From Pseudomonas sp. FP198 (GTDB taxonomy: Bacteria > Pseudomonadota > Gammaproteobacteria > Pseudomonadales > Pseudomonadaceae), in contig NZ_CP117452.1 of NCBI RefSeq assembly GCF_030687895.1, positions 4,394,501 through 4,458,500 on the forward strand: a stretch of DNA of 64,000 bases. Direction: 5' to 3'. Below are positions 26,255 to 36,046 of this stretch, piece after piece. The stretch's first letter is position 1; the number at the start of each line of letters is the position of its first letter. Both the position numbers and the translations under genes were made by a program. The notes under the pieces were generated by a model. The model had not been told where the DNA came from. It ran no database searches and was given only the letters and a program-made list of their open reading frames with translations.

Positions 26255-26426
26255 ACGGCCCCGGCAGGATGCGGTCGATCCATGCCACGAACCATGCCGA
26301 CGAACGGCAAGGATTGGCCGCCCCACCCCATATCTCTCGCCTGCAGCCCTTTGATTCCAGGGATCTGGCACGACGGCATGGGAATTGCTCCCTCCCTCGC
26401 TCAGCCACTTTCTACAGGTACGCATC

Positions 26427-26960
26427 ATGTTGGTCAGTGCAAAACAGCAAGCAATGATCCTGCCGCTCAAGCGCCCCGGCGACGACCCGACAGCCGAAGC
26501 CGCCAGCGGCCTGCAAAGCGCCGCGCTGCAAGCGCTGCGAGATAACGTCCAGACCCAGGCCAGCCAGGCCAGCGTCCAAGTCCAGGACTCCGCCACTCGA
26601 CAAGCCTCGCAACAGGTAAGCGCCGCCACCGCCATCAGCGACAAGGTCGACGAAGCCTTCGCCAAGACCCGAGTGCAATTACAGACGGTTGGCTCGCCAG
26701 CCTTCGCAGAGACCAGCTCTGCCATGGCCCAGTTCAAGGACTACATGAGCAAGACGCCTGAACAACGCTTGCATGACAGCATTCTCCAGGAAATGGGCAT
26801 CACCGAAGAAGAGTTCGCGGCAATGCCGCCGGAGAAACAACTGGCGGTCGGCGAAGAGATTGCCCAGCGCATGCAGGACAAGTCGGCGATGGCGCAAATG
26901 GAGAAAGATCAGCAGAGCGAGAAAAACCCTGCCGAGAGCACTGTCCTCGCCACCCTCTGA
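26427..26960 (+). CDS. Hypothetical protein, Gln/Ala-rich, conserved in Pseudomonas
   Basis: 177 residues; the start MLVSAKQQAM is chosen with AGGT upstream. The first 90 residues are Ala/Gln/Ser-rich and predicted helical, without signal peptide; the second half is charged (MGITEEEFAAMPPEKQLAVGEEIAQRMQ). No domain is recognised. No operon partner. Confidence 0.6.
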   Translation: MLVSAKQQAMILPLKRPGDDPTAEAASGLQSAALQALRDNVQTQASQASVQVQDSATRQASQQVSAATAISDKVDEAFAKTRVQLQTVGSPAFAETSSAMAQFKDYMSKTPEQRLHDSILQEMGITEEEFAAMPPEKQLAVGEEIAQRMQDKSAMAQMEKDQQSEKNPAESTVLATL

Positions 26961-27051
26961 ACCTGGCAGCGCCTCGGTATCACCTCAGCGGGTTTGGGCG
27001 GAGCGTTGCAACCTCCGCCTCAAACCTTCGACCAGCCGAGCCGACAGCGCC

Positions 27052-27162
27052 TCAATGACCGAACAGATTGACCTTCTTGGCTTTTTTGTCGGCGCGTTTT
27101 TCATCGGCGCTCTTCGCTGGTTTTTTCTTTGCCGCTTTTTTTGAATCCATGCCTTTGGCCAT
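27052..27162 (-). CDS. Small lysine-rich protein (36 residues)
   Basis: 36 residues; GGAG lies about 8 bases before the ATG. The sequence begins MAKGMDSKKAAKKK and ends KKVNLFGH, almost entirely Lys/Ala. Similar small basic proteins are common in Pseudomonas; function unknown. It is contained in a longer antisense-like frame, but the ribosome site supports the short form. Confidence 0.6.
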   Translation of the reverse strand: MAKGMDSKKAAKKKPAKSADEKRADKKAKKVNLFGH

Positions 27163-27263
27163 GATACGTACTCCATTCATACGGGATGTACCCTCAGGTA
27201 TACACCTATCCCTGCAGCCGCGTTCTTTTATAATCGCCGCGTTCTCTTGACCATGACCCCGCC

Positions 27264-27683
27264 ATGTCCGAAATCCGTTATGCAGCGCTCGAAGAATCGC
27301 TTTGGCCGCTGATGAACAAATTTTATCGTGCCCACCAATCCTCGATGAAAGCCGTGCGCGACGCGCAACTCTGGGTGGCGCGGCGCGATGAAATCGTCGC
27401 GGCCCTGTGCCTGCGACCGGTGTCCGGTGGGCATTGGTTGACGGGGTTGTTCGTCGACCCGGCGTTCCGCGCGCAAGGCATCGCAACGCGATTGATAGAC
27501 GAGGCGATGAAAGGCGTGGAGGCGCCGGTGTGGCTGTTCTGCCACCCTGACCTGCGAGGCTTCTATGAGCGACGCGGGTTCCATTTCGATCCGGAACTGC
27601 CTTATGCAATGGCTGAACGGCTGAGCCGGTATGCCCGGAGCAAGCCGATGATTGCGATGGGGTTGGTGCCTGCGCAATTCTGA
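27264..27683 (+). CDS. GNAT-family N-acetyltransferase
   Basis: 139 residues. The GNAT core is visible: LTGLFVDPAFRAQGIATRL (acetyl-CoA loop with QGIAT near residue 73) and RGFYERRGF near the end. The substrate is unknown. Confidence 0.8.
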   Translation: MSEIRYAALEESLWPLMNKFYRAHQSSMKAVRDAQLWVARRDEIVAALCLRPVSGGHWLTGLFVDPAFRAQGIATRLIDEAMKGVEAPVWLFCHPDLRGFYERRGFHFDPELPYAMAERLSRYARSKPMIAMGLVPAQF

Positions 27684-27699
27684 ACAACTACACAGCCCA

Positions 27700-27788
27700 T
27701 GTGGGAGCGAGCCTGCTCGCGAAGGCGATCTGACTTCAGCAGATGATTTGACTGATACAGCGCTTTCGCGAGCAGGCTCGCTCCCACA
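27700..27788. repeat. REPIN (GTGGGAGCGAGC type)
   Basis: Inward-facing pair with arms GTGGGAGCGAGCCTGCTCGC and its complement, between the GNAT gene and the convergent deformylase gene. Confidence 0.9.
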
Positions 27789-27806
27789 GGTTCGGAGGGT
27801 GCGGTG

Positions 27807-28346
27807 TCAATCGTCGGCAGTCGGATCCAGCTCCGGAAACATCACTTCGGTGAACCCGAACTTGCTGAAGTCGGTGATGCGCGACGGGTACAAGCGGCCG
27901 ATCAGGTGATCGCATTCATGCTGGACTACCCGCGCGTGGAAACCTGAGGCGGTGCGCACGATCGGCTCGCCCTTCGGGTCGAAACCTTCATAGCGGATGT
28001 GCTGGTAACGATCCACCGCACCACGCAAGCCCGGCACCGACAGGCAGCCCTCGAAGCCCTCTTCCATCAGCGGGCTCAGCGGCGTGATCAACGGGTTGAT
28101 CAGGATGGTCTGCGGCACCGCCTCGGCATCGGGGTAACGCTCGCTGTGCTCGAAGCCGAAGATCACCAGTTGCAGGTCGACGCCGATCTGCGGCGCCGCC
28201 AGGCCGACGCCGCCGACACTTTCCATGGTCTGGAACATGTCGTCGATCAACTGCCACAACTCGGGGCTGTCGAACATTTCTGGCGGCACCGGCGGTGCGA
28301 TGCGCAGCAGGCGTTCGTTGCCCATCTTCAGGATTTCGCGGATCAT
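27807..28346 (-). CDS. def: Peptide deformylase (second copy type)
   Basis: 179 residues. The three deformylase motifs are intact: [18 protein letters not shown] (metal Cys) and HECDHLIG (HExxH metal site). It removes the formyl group from new proteins. The usual deformylase of pseudomonads is linked to fmt; that locus is not here, so this is an additional copy. Its start codon overlaps the stop of the upstream YihY gene by four bases (ATGA), so the two are translationally coupled. Confidence 0.9.
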   Translation of the reverse strand: MIREILKMGNERLLRIAPPVPPEMFDSPELWQLIDDMFQTMESVGGVGLAAPQIGVDLQLVIFGFEHSERYPDAEAVPQTILINPLITPLSPLMEEGFEGCLSVPGLRGAVDRYQHIRYEGFDPKGEPIVRTASGFHARVVQHECDHLIGRLYPSRITDFSKFGFTEVMFPELDPTADD

Positions 28347-29293
28347 GGTCGGGCTTCGTCAGTATGGTTATGAGGGATGGAATGATCGCGCCCGAGGCCC
28401 GACACATGCTGTTTCTCGTGCTCGCCAGGGCTTTTTTCGCCCTGGTCCTTGCCTTCGGCGGACATGTGCTCGATCACCGCGTTCATCTCAGCGCCGAGCA
28501 ACAGTACCGCCGCCGAGATATAGAAGTACAGCAACAGCACGATGATCGCGCCGATACTGCCATACATGGCGTTGTAGTCGGCGAAGGTCTTGACGTAGAA
28601 CGCGAAGCCCAGGGACGCGATGATCCAGACCACTACCGCCAGTACCGAGCCCGGCGTGATGAAGCGAAACTCCTGCTTGACGTCAGGCATCACGTAGTAG
28701 ATCAGCGCCACCGCCACCATCAGCAAAAACACGATGACCGGCCAGCGCGCGAGCGTCCAGACGGTGACAATGAATTCCTCCAGCCCGATCTGGGCGGCAA
28801 TCCAGCCCATCACCTGCGGCCCTAGCACCATCAGCGCCGCGGCGGCCAGGAGCATGCCCGCAATGCCGACGGTGTACAGGATCGACAGCGGAAAACGCTT
28901 CCAGGCCGGACGCCCTTCGACCACGTCATAAGCGGCATTCATCGCGCTCATCATCAACCGCACGCCGGCCGACGCAGTCCACAACGCAATCACGATACCG
29001 ACCGACAGCAGGCCCCCTTTGGACTGCTGGAGCTGGTCGATCACCGGGTTGACCTGCTCCAGCGCCTGCGGCGGCAGCACCAGTTCCGATTGCAGGCGCA
29101 ACCAGGAGAAAAAATCCGGCAGGTGCAGGAAACCGATCAGGGCGATCAGGAAAAGAATGAAGGGGAACAGCGAAAACAACATCTGGTAAGCCAGCGCGGA
29201 GGCGTACGTCGACATCTCGTCGTCGAGAAACTCGGTCACCGTGCGCATCATCACGCGGTGCAGGGGCAAGCCTTTCAAGGCCGGGAACATCAT
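28343..29293 (-). CDS. YihY/virulence factor BrkB-family inner membrane protein
   Basis: 316 residues; GGAG precedes the ATG by 6 bases ([13 protein letters not shown]). About six transmembrane helices are visible, with the family signature [20 protein letters not shown] near residue 30. The C-terminal tail is hydrophilic and His-rich ([20 protein letters not shown]). Function is unknown; earlier RNase BN naming was wrong for this family. It is upstream of and overlaps def. Confidence 0.82.
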   Translation of the reverse strand: MMFPALKGLPLHRVMMRTVTEFLDDEMSTYASALAYQMLFSLFPFILFLIALIGFLHLPDFFSWLRLQSELVLPPQALEQVNPVIDQLQQSKGGLLSVGIVIALWTASAGVRLMMSAMNAAYDVVEGRPAWKRFPLSILYTVGIAGMLLAAAALMVLGPQVMGWIAAQIGLEEFIVTVWTLARWPVIVFLLMVAVALIYYVMPDVKQEFRFITPGSVLAVVVWIIASLGFAFYVKTFADYNAMYGSIGAIIVLLLYFYISAAVLLLGAEMNAVIEHMSAEGKDQGEKSPGEHEKQHVSGLGRDHSIPHNHTDEARP

Positions 29294-29464
29294 GTGCGTC
29301 TCCTTTCGCCGCAAAAAAGGAAGGTCGCCTGGCGACTCATCAGGGTATGCCAAGACAAAGTAACCTGTTGGCGACTTTGGAACAATTTCCCCCGGTGCAA
29401 GTTCGAGCCGACATGAAAACGGCCACCCGCAGATGACCGTTCCAATCACGTTTCAACAGGCCGG

Positions 29465-29656
29465 TCAGGCTTCGTCGACGCCTTTCTTGACCGCATCCTT
29501 GGCCTTGCCCACGTTTTGCTGGGCTTCACCCTTTTTCTCCTGGACCACGCCCTCGGCGCGCATGCGGTCGTTATCGGTGGCCTTGCCGACGCCTTGCTTG
29601 ATGTTGCCGACGGCTTCGTTGGCAACGCCCTTCACTTTATCGCTCGTGCTACCCAT
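29465..29656 (-). CDS. CsbD-family stress protein
   Basis: 63 residues; AGGAG lies before the ATG. The CsbD pattern is clear: [20 protein letters not shown] followed by [16 protein letters not shown]. CsbD proteins are abundant small general stress proteins with unknown biochemical role. Confidence 0.85.
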   Translation of the reverse strand: MGSTSDKVKGVANEAVGNIKQGVGKATDNDRMRAEGVVQEKKGEAQQNVGKAKDAVKKGVDEA

Positions 29657-29851
29657 GATGTCTCTCCTGTGAATAACCGTAAGAAAAGTCATTACATAAG
29701 GGTTGACCGGGGCCGTTTGCGGGGAGTTTCATTTTTTCTGTGGCTGATTTCGTCGGCGACTGCAGGTTGCGCTTTATGTTTGCCGACCAACCCCCGAGAA
29801 TGCCCCACGTATCCAGGCTGCGACCTGAAGCTCCAATCCCGTAGGAACGTT

Positions 29852-30229
29852 ATGAAACTCGATAAAAAGCAGGCCATCGCCCGCAGGAACCAGCAACTGG
29901 GCGGCGCCGTCCTGGGCGTCAACAATTGCCATTTCAGCGAACTGAACCGCAATCGCAACATCTTCTGGTTCGACATTCCGGTGGCCCGCCTGGCCATTGG
30001 TCAATACGAATGGATTCACCTGCTGCTGCACACGCCCGCCACCGATGAACTGCTGCACCTGAAAGTGCCGACGGTGTTCCTGCGGGAGAAACTGGAAGGC
30101 CTGGAAGTACGCAACCAGGGTAAACGCAAGGCGGCCCTGAGCCTGGAACTGAGTGCCGACAAGGATTCGTACCTGCAAGACATGCGGCCGGGTGGCACCA
30201 ACCTGGACTTTGCGCAGTTTCGGTTGTAA
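29852..30229 (+). CDS. Conserved hypothetical protein
   Basis: 125 residues; the start MKLDKKQAIARRNQQLGG is preceded by TAGGAACGTT. The sequence contains NIFWFDIPVARLAIGQYEW and ends FAQFRL. No domain is recognised and no membrane segment is present. The longer frame upstream overlaps the CsbD gene on the other strand and is not used. Confidence 0.6.
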   Translation: MKLDKKQAIARRNQQLGGAVLGVNNCHFSELNRNRNIFWFDIPVARLAIGQYEWIHLLLHTPATDELLHLKVPTVFLREKLEGLEVRNQGKRKAALSLELSADKDSYLQDMRPGGTNLDFAQFRL

Positions 30230-30251
30230 CTCTGATGTCAGAGGAGCTTGT

Positions 30252-30379
30252 TGTGGCGAGGGGATTTATCCCCGCCGGGTTGCGCAGCAACCCCCTGTGT
30301 CTTGCATGATCTATCGCTGTGGCTGATGAATCCTGGGGGCCGCTTCGCAACCCAGCGGGGATAAATCCCCTCGCCACAG
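30252..30379. repeat. REPIN of third type (GTGGCGAGGGGATTTATCCCC)
   Basis: TGTGGCGAGGGGATTTATCC at the left is mirrored at the right, with inner inverted TTGCGCAGCAA/TTCGCAA parts. The loop GATTTATC distinguishes it from the GAGCTTGCTC type. Confidence 0.85.
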
Positions 30380-30404
30380 GTTTCCTACCAAGGCAATCCA
30401 CATG

Positions 30405-30430
30405 AAAAGCCCCGCATCAGCGGGGCTTTT
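30405..30430. terminator. Bidirectional terminator
   Basis: AAAAGCCCCGC and GCGGGGCTTTT form a perfect hairpin with A/T runs on both sides, between the convergent hypothetical gene and fadD1. Confidence 0.9.
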
Positions 30431-30444
30431 CATTGGCGGCGGGT

Positions 30445-32136
30445 TTACTTCTTCAGCCCCAGCTTCTTCAGTTCTTCATCGCGCAACTCGCGCCGCAGGA
30501 TCTTGCCCACGTTGGTGGTCGGCAATGCATCACGGAACTCCACGGCCTTGGGCACTTTGTAACCAGTGACGTTGGCGCGCATGTGCTCCATCACCTGTTC
30601 CTTGGTGAGCGTGGCCCCTGGACGCACGACGATGAAAATCTTGATCGCCTCGCCGGACTTTTCATCCGGTACACCGATCGCCGCGCACTGCAGCACACCC
30701 GGCAGGGTGGCCAGTACGTCTTCCAGTTCGTTGGGGTAAACGTTGAAGCCGGAGATCAGGATCATGTCCTTCTTGCGATCGACGATGCGCATGTAGCCGT
30801 CCGGCTGGATCAGCGCGATATCACCGGTCTTGAGCCAGCCTTCAGCGTCGAGGATCTCGTCGGTGGCCTCCTGGCGCTGCCAGTAGCCCTTCATCACTTG
30901 CGGGCCTTTCACACACAATTCGCCGATTTCACCGAGTGGCAATTCGACGCCCGCGTCATTGATGACCTTGCACAGCGTCGATGGCACCGGAATGCCGATG
31001 GTGCCGACCTGGATGTGCTGGATCGGGTTGACGGTAGCCACCGGGCTGGTCTCGGTCATGCCGTAGCCTTCGCAGATCGGGCAGCCGGTGACCGCCTTCC
31101 AGCGCTCGGCCGCTGCCAGTTGCAGGGCCATGCCACCGGACAAGGTCACCTTCAGTGCCGAGAAGTCCAGCTTGCGGAAGGCTTCGTTATTGCACAGGGC
31201 CACGAATAACGTGTTGAGGCCGACAAAACCGCTGAACTTCCACTTCGACAGTTCCTTGACCATCGCCGACAAGTCGCGCGGGTTGCTGATCAGGATGTTG
31301 TGGTTGCCGATCAGCATCATCGCCATGCAATGAAAGGTGAACGCATAGATGTGGTACAGCGGCAGCGGCGTGATCAACACTTCGCAGCCTTCATTGAGGT
31401 TGGAGCCCATCAATGCCTTGCACTGCAACATGTTCGCCACCAGGTTGCGATGGGTAAGCATTGCGCCCTTGGCCACGCCAGTGGTGCCACCGGTGTATTG
31501 CAGTACCGCCACGTCATCGCTGGTAGGGTTGGCTTCGTTCACGGGCTGGCCGTGCCCCTTGCTCAGCACGTCGTTGAACTTGATGGCCTTGGGCAGGTGA
31601 TAGGCCGGGACCATCTTCTTGACGTACTTGATCACACTGTTGATCAGCAAGCGCTTGAGCGGTGGCAGCAGGTCGGCGACTTCGGTGACGATGACATGCT
31701 TGACGCTGGTCCTGGGCACCACGTTCTCGGCCAGGTGCGCCATGTTGGCCAGGCACACCAGCGCCTTGGCGCCGGAGTCGTTGAACTGGTGTTCCATCTC
31801 CCGCGCGGTGTACAGCGGGTTGGTATTGACCACGATGAGCCCGGCACGGATCGCGCCGAAAACGGCCACCGGATACTGAAGAACGTTGGGCAGCTGCACG
31901 GCGATTCGATCGCCCGGCTGCAAATCGGTATGCTGTTGCAGGTACGCGGCAAAGGCACCGGACAATTCGTAGAGTTCACCGTAGGTGATCGTCTTGCCGA
32001 GGTTGCTGAATGCCGGCTTGTCGGCGAAGCGTTGGCAGGACTGCTTCAACACCGCCTGAATATTCGGATACTCGTCTGGATTGATGTCGGCAGCAATCCC
32101 AGCTGGGTACTTATCCTTCCAAAAGTCTTCAATCAT
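30445..32136 (-). CDS. fadD1: Long-chain-fatty-acid-CoA ligase FadD1
   Basis: 563 residues; AGGAG lies nine bases before the ATG. The AMP-binding motif YTGGTTGVAKGAMLTHRN and the adenylation core GYGMTETSPVATVNP are present, with the TGD(I) and C-terminal ILRRELRDEE catalytic lysine region. It activates fatty acids to CoA thioesters for beta-oxidation at the inner membrane. The gene order fadD1, fadD2, hydrolase, phaJ1 is as in P. aeruginosa, which supports the name. Confidence 0.9.
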   Translation of the reverse strand: MIEDFWKDKYPAGIAADINPDEYPNIQAVLKQSCQRFADKPAFSNLGKTITYGELYELSGAFAAYLQQHTDLQPGDRIAVQLPNVLQYPVAVFGAIRAGLIVVNTNPLYTAREMEHQFNDSGAKALVCLANMAHLAENVVPRTSVKHVIVTEVADLLPPLKRLLINSVIKYVKKMVPAYHLPKAIKFNDVLSKGHGQPVNEANPTSDDVAVLQYTGGTTGVAKGAMLTHRNLVANMLQCKALMGSNLNEGCEVLITPLPLYHIYAFTFHCMAMMLIGNHNILISNPRDLSAMVKELSKWKFSGFVGLNTLFVALCNNEAFRKLDFSALKVTLSGGMALQLAAAERWKAVTGCPICEGYGMTETSPVATVNPIQHIQVGTIGIPVPSTLCKVINDAGVELPLGEIGELCVKGPQVMKGYWQRQEATDEILDAEGWLKTGDIALIQPDGYMRIVDRKKDMILISGFNVYPNELEDVLATLPGVLQCAAIGVPDEKSGEAIKIFIVVRPGATLTKEQVMEHMRANVTGYKVPKAVEFRDALPTTNVGKILRRELRDEELKKLGLKK

Positions 32137-32508
32137 GGAAGCCCACTCCTCAGCAACGCGAATTCTTCACCGCATTTGATGCGATTATTATTGGTGTGTG
32201 TTTTGTTGGTGAATCTGGCTTGAATCAAGGCCGAGAAGTCACAAAAGCGCGCCGAGAGTAGCAGCTTTGCCGAGGGTCGACTAGAGCCAAAAATGGGCTC
32301 TACAGTCACAAATATGACTCAAGAAAATCCAATGGTCATTTTTAGAGTAAAAATTCTAAGGCCGCATGATTGCATCGACACATAACAACTGTGGGAGCGA
32401 GCTTGCTCGCGATAGCGATGGATCAGCCAACATCTCTGTCACTGATCTAACGCTATCGCGAGCAAGCTCGCTCCCACAGGGTCAGGGGTTTCCAATGAGG
32501 CAAGCGCC
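32137..32508. other. Intergenic region between fadD1 and fadD2
   Basis: 372 bases without a gene. It holds a REPIN (32389-32479) and an AT-rich segment that presumably carries a separate fadD1 promoter. No recognisable operator was found. Confidence 0.5.
32389..32479. repeat. REPIN (GTGGGAGCGAGC type)
   Basis: Inward-facing pair of GTGGGAGCGAGCTTGCTCGC and complement with ACTGTGGG at the outer edge. Confidence 0.9.
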
Positions 32509-34197
32509 TCAGGCGATATCGCGCAGTTCCCGTCGCAGGATCTTGCCCACCGGCGTCATCGGCAGCGAGTCACGCAATACGATGTGCTTGGGGATCTTGT
32601 AGCCGGTGAAGTTCTCCTTGCAGTAGGCCTTGAGTTCTTCAAGGCTGACGCCCGCCTCACGGGCCACCACGAACAGTTTCACCGCCTCCCCCGAACGCTC
32701 GTCCGGCACGCCGATGACCGCGCAACTGGCGACTTTCGGGTGAGCCATGACCACGTCCTCGATCTCGTTGGGATACACGTTGAAACCCGAGACGATAATC
32801 ATGTCTTTCTTGCGGTCGACGATGCGCACGAAGCCGTCGGGATCGATCACCGCGATATCGCCGGACTTGAACCAGCCTTCGCCGTCCAGCACTTCGGCGG
32901 TCGCCTCGGGCTTGTTCCAGTAGCCCTTCATGATCTGCGGGCCCTTGATGCACAGCTCGCCGCGCTCGCCCAGGGGCAGCTCGACGCCGTCGTCGTTGAT
33001 GACCTTCATCAGCGTACCCGGCACCGGCAGCCCCACCGTACCCAGGCGCGACTTGCCGCCGTAAGGGTTGGCACTGGCCACTGGCGAGGTTTCCGTCAGG
33101 CCGTAGCCCTCGGTGATGCCGCAGCCGGTGAGCTGCTTCCAGCGTTCGGCCGTGGCCTTGACCAGCGCGGTGCCGCCTGAGTTGGTGACCTTGAGGTTGG
33201 AAAAATCCAGCGTCTTGAAATCCGGATGGTCCATCAGCGCCACGAACAGCGTGTTGAGCCCCAGCAACAGCGAGAACCGCCAGTTCTTCAGCTCCTTGAT
33301 GAAGCCACCGATGTCCCGGGGATTGGTGATCAACACGTTGTGGTTGCCCGTGACCATCATGCACATGCAGTTCGCCGTGAACGCATAGATATGGTACAGC
33401 GGCAACGGCGCGATCATGACTTCCTGGCCCTCGCGCAACAGCGGCTGGCCGTCATCGCCGATCTGCCCCAGGCACGCCCGGGCCTGCTGCATGTTGGCGA
33501 CCAAGTTGCCGTGGGTCAGCATCGCGCCTTTTGCCAGCCCCGTGGTGCCGCCGGTGTATTGCAGCACGGCAATGTCATCGAGGCTGACGTTGAGGGGCTT
33601 GATGCCCTGGCCTCGCCCGAGGCGCAAGGCGCTCTTGAAGGAAATCGCCTGGGGCAGCGAATAGGCCGGGACCATTTTCTTGACCTTGCTGACCAGCGTA
33701 TTGACCAGCCAGCCTTTGGCGGTGGGCATCAGGTCGCCCATCTTCGCTTCGATCAGAAATTGCAGGTCGGTGTCGGGCAGCACTTCCTGGACCTTCTGCC
33801 CGAACAGGTTCATGTACACCAGCGCCCGGGCACCGGAGTCCTTGAATTGATGACGCATTTCCCGCGGGGTGTACAGCGGGTTGGTATTGACCACGACCAG
33901 GCCGGCGCGCAGGGCACCGAAGACCGCGATCGGGTATTGCAAGACGTTGGGCATCTGCACGGCGATGCGATCGCCTGGCGCCAGGTCGGTATTGGCTTGC
34001 AGGTAACCGGCAAAGGCCGCGCTGTAGCGCTCCAGCTCGGCGTAGGTGAGGGTCACCCCCATGTTGCTGTAGGCCGGACGGTCGGCAAATTTCTTGCAGG
34101 AACGCTCGAACACCTCGACGACCGACTTGTAGGCACCCAGGTCGATGTCCGAGGGCACGCCGGTCGGGCGTTTGTCATTCCAGAAATCAGGCTGCAT
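32509..34197 (-). CDS. fadD2: Long-chain-fatty-acid-CoA ligase FadD2
   Basis: 562 residues; the start MQPDFWNDKRPTGVPSD has GAGG nine bases upstream, and a longer frame is discarded. It carries the motifs YTGGTTGLAKGAMLTHGN and GYGLTETSPVASANP. The protein is a close paralogue of FadD1 in the same orientation. In P. aeruginosa the two enzymes overlap in chain-length preference. It is divergent from the hydrolase gene across a 225-base promoter region. Confidence 0.9.
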   Translation of the reverse strand: MQPDFWNDKRPTGVPSDIDLGAYKSVVEVFERSCKKFADRPAYSNMGVTLTYAELERYSAAFAGYLQANTDLAPGDRIAVQMPNVLQYPIAVFGALRAGLVVVNTNPLYTPREMRHQFKDSGARALVYMNLFGQKVQEVLPDTDLQFLIEAKMGDLMPTAKGWLVNTLVSKVKKMVPAYSLPQAISFKSALRLGRGQGIKPLNVSLDDIAVLQYTGGTTGLAKGAMLTHGNLVANMQQARACLGQIGDDGQPLLREGQEVMIAPLPLYHIYAFTANCMCMMVTGNHNVLITNPRDIGGFIKELKNWRFSLLLGLNTLFVALMDHPDFKTLDFSNLKVTNSGGTALVKATAERWKQLTGCGITEGYGLTETSPVASANPYGGKSRLGTVGLPVPGTLMKVINDDGVELPLGERGELCIKGPQIMKGYWNKPEATAEVLDGEGWFKSGDIAVIDPDGFVRIVDRKKDMIIVSGFNVYPNEIEDVVMAHPKVASCAVIGVPDERSGEAVKLFVVAREAGVSLEELKAYCKENFTGYKIPKHIVLRDSLPMTPVGKILRRELRDIA

Positions 34198-34422
34198 TGT
34201 TTTTGTCCTCTTTACCTGAACGTATCCGGGACCGCTTGCGTATCGCTTGCACAGGCGGAGCTCCTCGGACACTAGCAGCTATGGCCAATCAGGCAAATAT
34301 GGCAACTTGCGTCATAGATCGTGTGAATCTTCCTCCCTTGCCGTGACCTGATCAGGCGAGACGCGACGGATGCGCTATACAATGCAGCGACGCTGCGTCT
34401 GACTTTGTGCAAAGGAACCGCC

Positions 34423-35367
34423 ATGATCCACCAAACGTTCTGGCTGACCGCGACCGACCACAGGCGCATCTTCGTCAACCAATGGTTGCCCGAAACCGCC
34501 CCGCAGGCCGTGCTGATGCTGGCCCACGGCATGGCCGAACACAGCGCTCGTTATGGGCGCCTGGCCCAGGCGTTGTGCGATGAAGGTTATGGTGTCTACG
34601 CACCGGACCTGCGCGGCCATGGCAAGACCGGCAAGGAAACAGTCCTGGGGCATTTTGCCGACGAGGACGGCTGGGCCAAGGTGGTCGGCGATCTCGCGAG
34701 CCTCAATCAGCACATCGGCCAGCAACATCCAGAAATACCAATTCTCCTGCTGGGCCACAGCATGGGCAGCTATGTCGCCCAGGGTTACCTGCTGCACCAC
34801 AGCGCCAGCCTGCACGGGGCGATTCTCAGCGGCTCGAATTTCCAGCCCGTGGCGCTGTACCGCGCCGCGCGCCTGATCGCCCGCCTCGAACGTCGACGCC
34901 AGGGAGCCACGGGGCGTAGCGCGCTCATCGAGTGGCTGTCATTCGGCAGTTTCAACAAAAAATTCAAACCGGTGCGCACGCCCTTCGACTGGCTCAGTCG
35001 CGACCCGGCCGAAGTGGACAAATACGTCCAGGACCCGCTGTGCGGCTTTCGTTGTACCAATCAGCTGTGGATCGACCTCCTCGGCGGCTTGCAGCAGATC
35101 AGCAAAGCGTCCAATCTCGCGCAGATCGATCCGGGCCTGCCGTTGCTGGTGATTGGCGGCGAATGTGATCCGGTGAGCGAAGGCAAGCGTCTGAAAGATC
35201 TGGCCGATGCCCTGCGCGACGCCGGCAATCAACATCTGCAGTTGACGATCTACCCGCAGGCCCGGCACGAACTGTTCAATGAAACCAACCGCGATGAAGT
35301 GACGGCCGACGTGCTGGCCTGGATTGCCCAGGCGCTGAGCCACCAGCGGCCGCCACGCAGCGAGTAG
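34423..35367 (+). CDS. Alpha/beta hydrolase (monoacylglycerol lipase / lysophospholipase type)
   Basis: 314 residues; AAAGGA precedes the ATG. The nucleophile elbow GHSMGSY is near residue 112, the oxyanion loop HGMAEHSARYGRLA is near residue 34, and a late Asp (GGECDPVSEGKRL) and His (ARHELFNE) complete the triad. It probably hydrolyses lipid or lysophospholipid esters, releasing fatty acids for the divergent FadD enzymes. The neighbouring phaJ1 supports a fatty-acid/PHA context. Confidence 0.85.
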   Translation: MIHQTFWLTATDHRRIFVNQWLPETAPQAVLMLAHGMAEHSARYGRLAQALCDEGYGVYAPDLRGHGKTGKETVLGHFADEDGWAKVVGDLASLNQHIGQQHPEIPILLLGHSMGSYVAQGYLLHHSASLHGAILSGSNFQPVALYRAARLIARLERRRQGATGRSALIEWLSFGSFNKKFKPVRTPFDWLSRDPAEVDKYVQDPLCGFRCTNQLWIDLLGGLQQISKASNLAQIDPGLPLLVIGGECDPVSEGKRLKDLADALRDAGNQHLQLTIYPQARHELFNETNRDEVTADVLAWIAQALSHQRPPRSE

Positions 35368-35407
35368 GTTCGCAGCGTTTTTCCTTTACCTGTTACAGGA
35401 TCCAGAC

Positions 35408-35878
35408 ATGACCCAGGTTACCAATATCCCTTACGAAGCCCTCGAAGTCGGTCAGACCGCCAGCTACAGCAAGACCGTCGAAGAGCGCGATATCCAGCTG
35501 TTCGCCGCCATGTCCGGCGACCACAACCCGGTGCACCTGGATGCCGAGTTCGCCGCCGCCAGCATGTTCAAGGAACGCATCGCCCACGGCATGTTCAGCG
35601 GTGCGCTGATCAGCGCGGCGGTGGCGTGCGAGCTGCCTGGGCCGGGCACCATCTATATCGGCCAGCAGATGAGTTTTCAGAAACCAGTGAAGATTGGCGA
35701 CACCCTGACCGTGCGCCTGGAAATCCTCGAAAAACTGCCGAAGTTCCGCGTGCGCATCGCCACGCGCGTGTTCAATCAGCGCGATGAACTGGTGGTGGAC
35801 GGCGAGGCCGAGATCCTGGCTCCGCGCAAGCAGCAGACTGTTACGTTGCCGACGTTGCCGGCGATCAGCATCGGCTGA
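35408..35878 (+). CDS. phaJ1: (R)-specific enoyl-CoA hydratase PhaJ1 (MaoC family)
   Basis: 156 residues, the exact length of PhaJ1. The hydratase 2 motif FAAMSGDHNPVHLD carries the catalytic Asp and His. It hydrates trans-2-enoyl-CoA to (R)-3-hydroxyacyl-CoA, a PHA precursor from beta-oxidation. The beginning MTQVTNIPYEALEVGQ closely resembles P. aeruginosa PhaJ1. It follows the hydrolase gene by 40 bases on the same strand. Confidence 0.88.
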   Translation: MTQVTNIPYEALEVGQTASYSKTVEERDIQLFAAMSGDHNPVHLDAEFAAASMFKERIAHGMFSGALISAAVACELPGPGTIYIGQQMSFQKPVKIGDTLTVRLEILEKLPKFRVRIATRVFNQRDELVVDGEAEILAPRKQQTVTLPTLPAISIG

Positions 35879-35902
35879 CTACCGCGATCTATGGGAATGA
35901 AA

Positions 35903-36027
35903 TGTGGCGAGGGGATTTATCCCCGCTGGGGCGCGAAGCGCCCCCGATACCTCAAGACCACTGCAGTGTGTCAGCCGGGGCACAGGGGCTGCTGCGCAGC
36001 CCAGCGGGGATAAATCCCCTCGCCACA
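35903..36027. repeat. REPIN of third type (GTGGCGAGGGGATTTATCCCC)
   Basis: Inward-facing pair TGTGGCGAGGGGATTTATCC and complement, between phaJ1 and the efflux operon end. Confidence 0.85.
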
Positions 36028-36046
36028 AATGACTGCAGTGTTGCGG

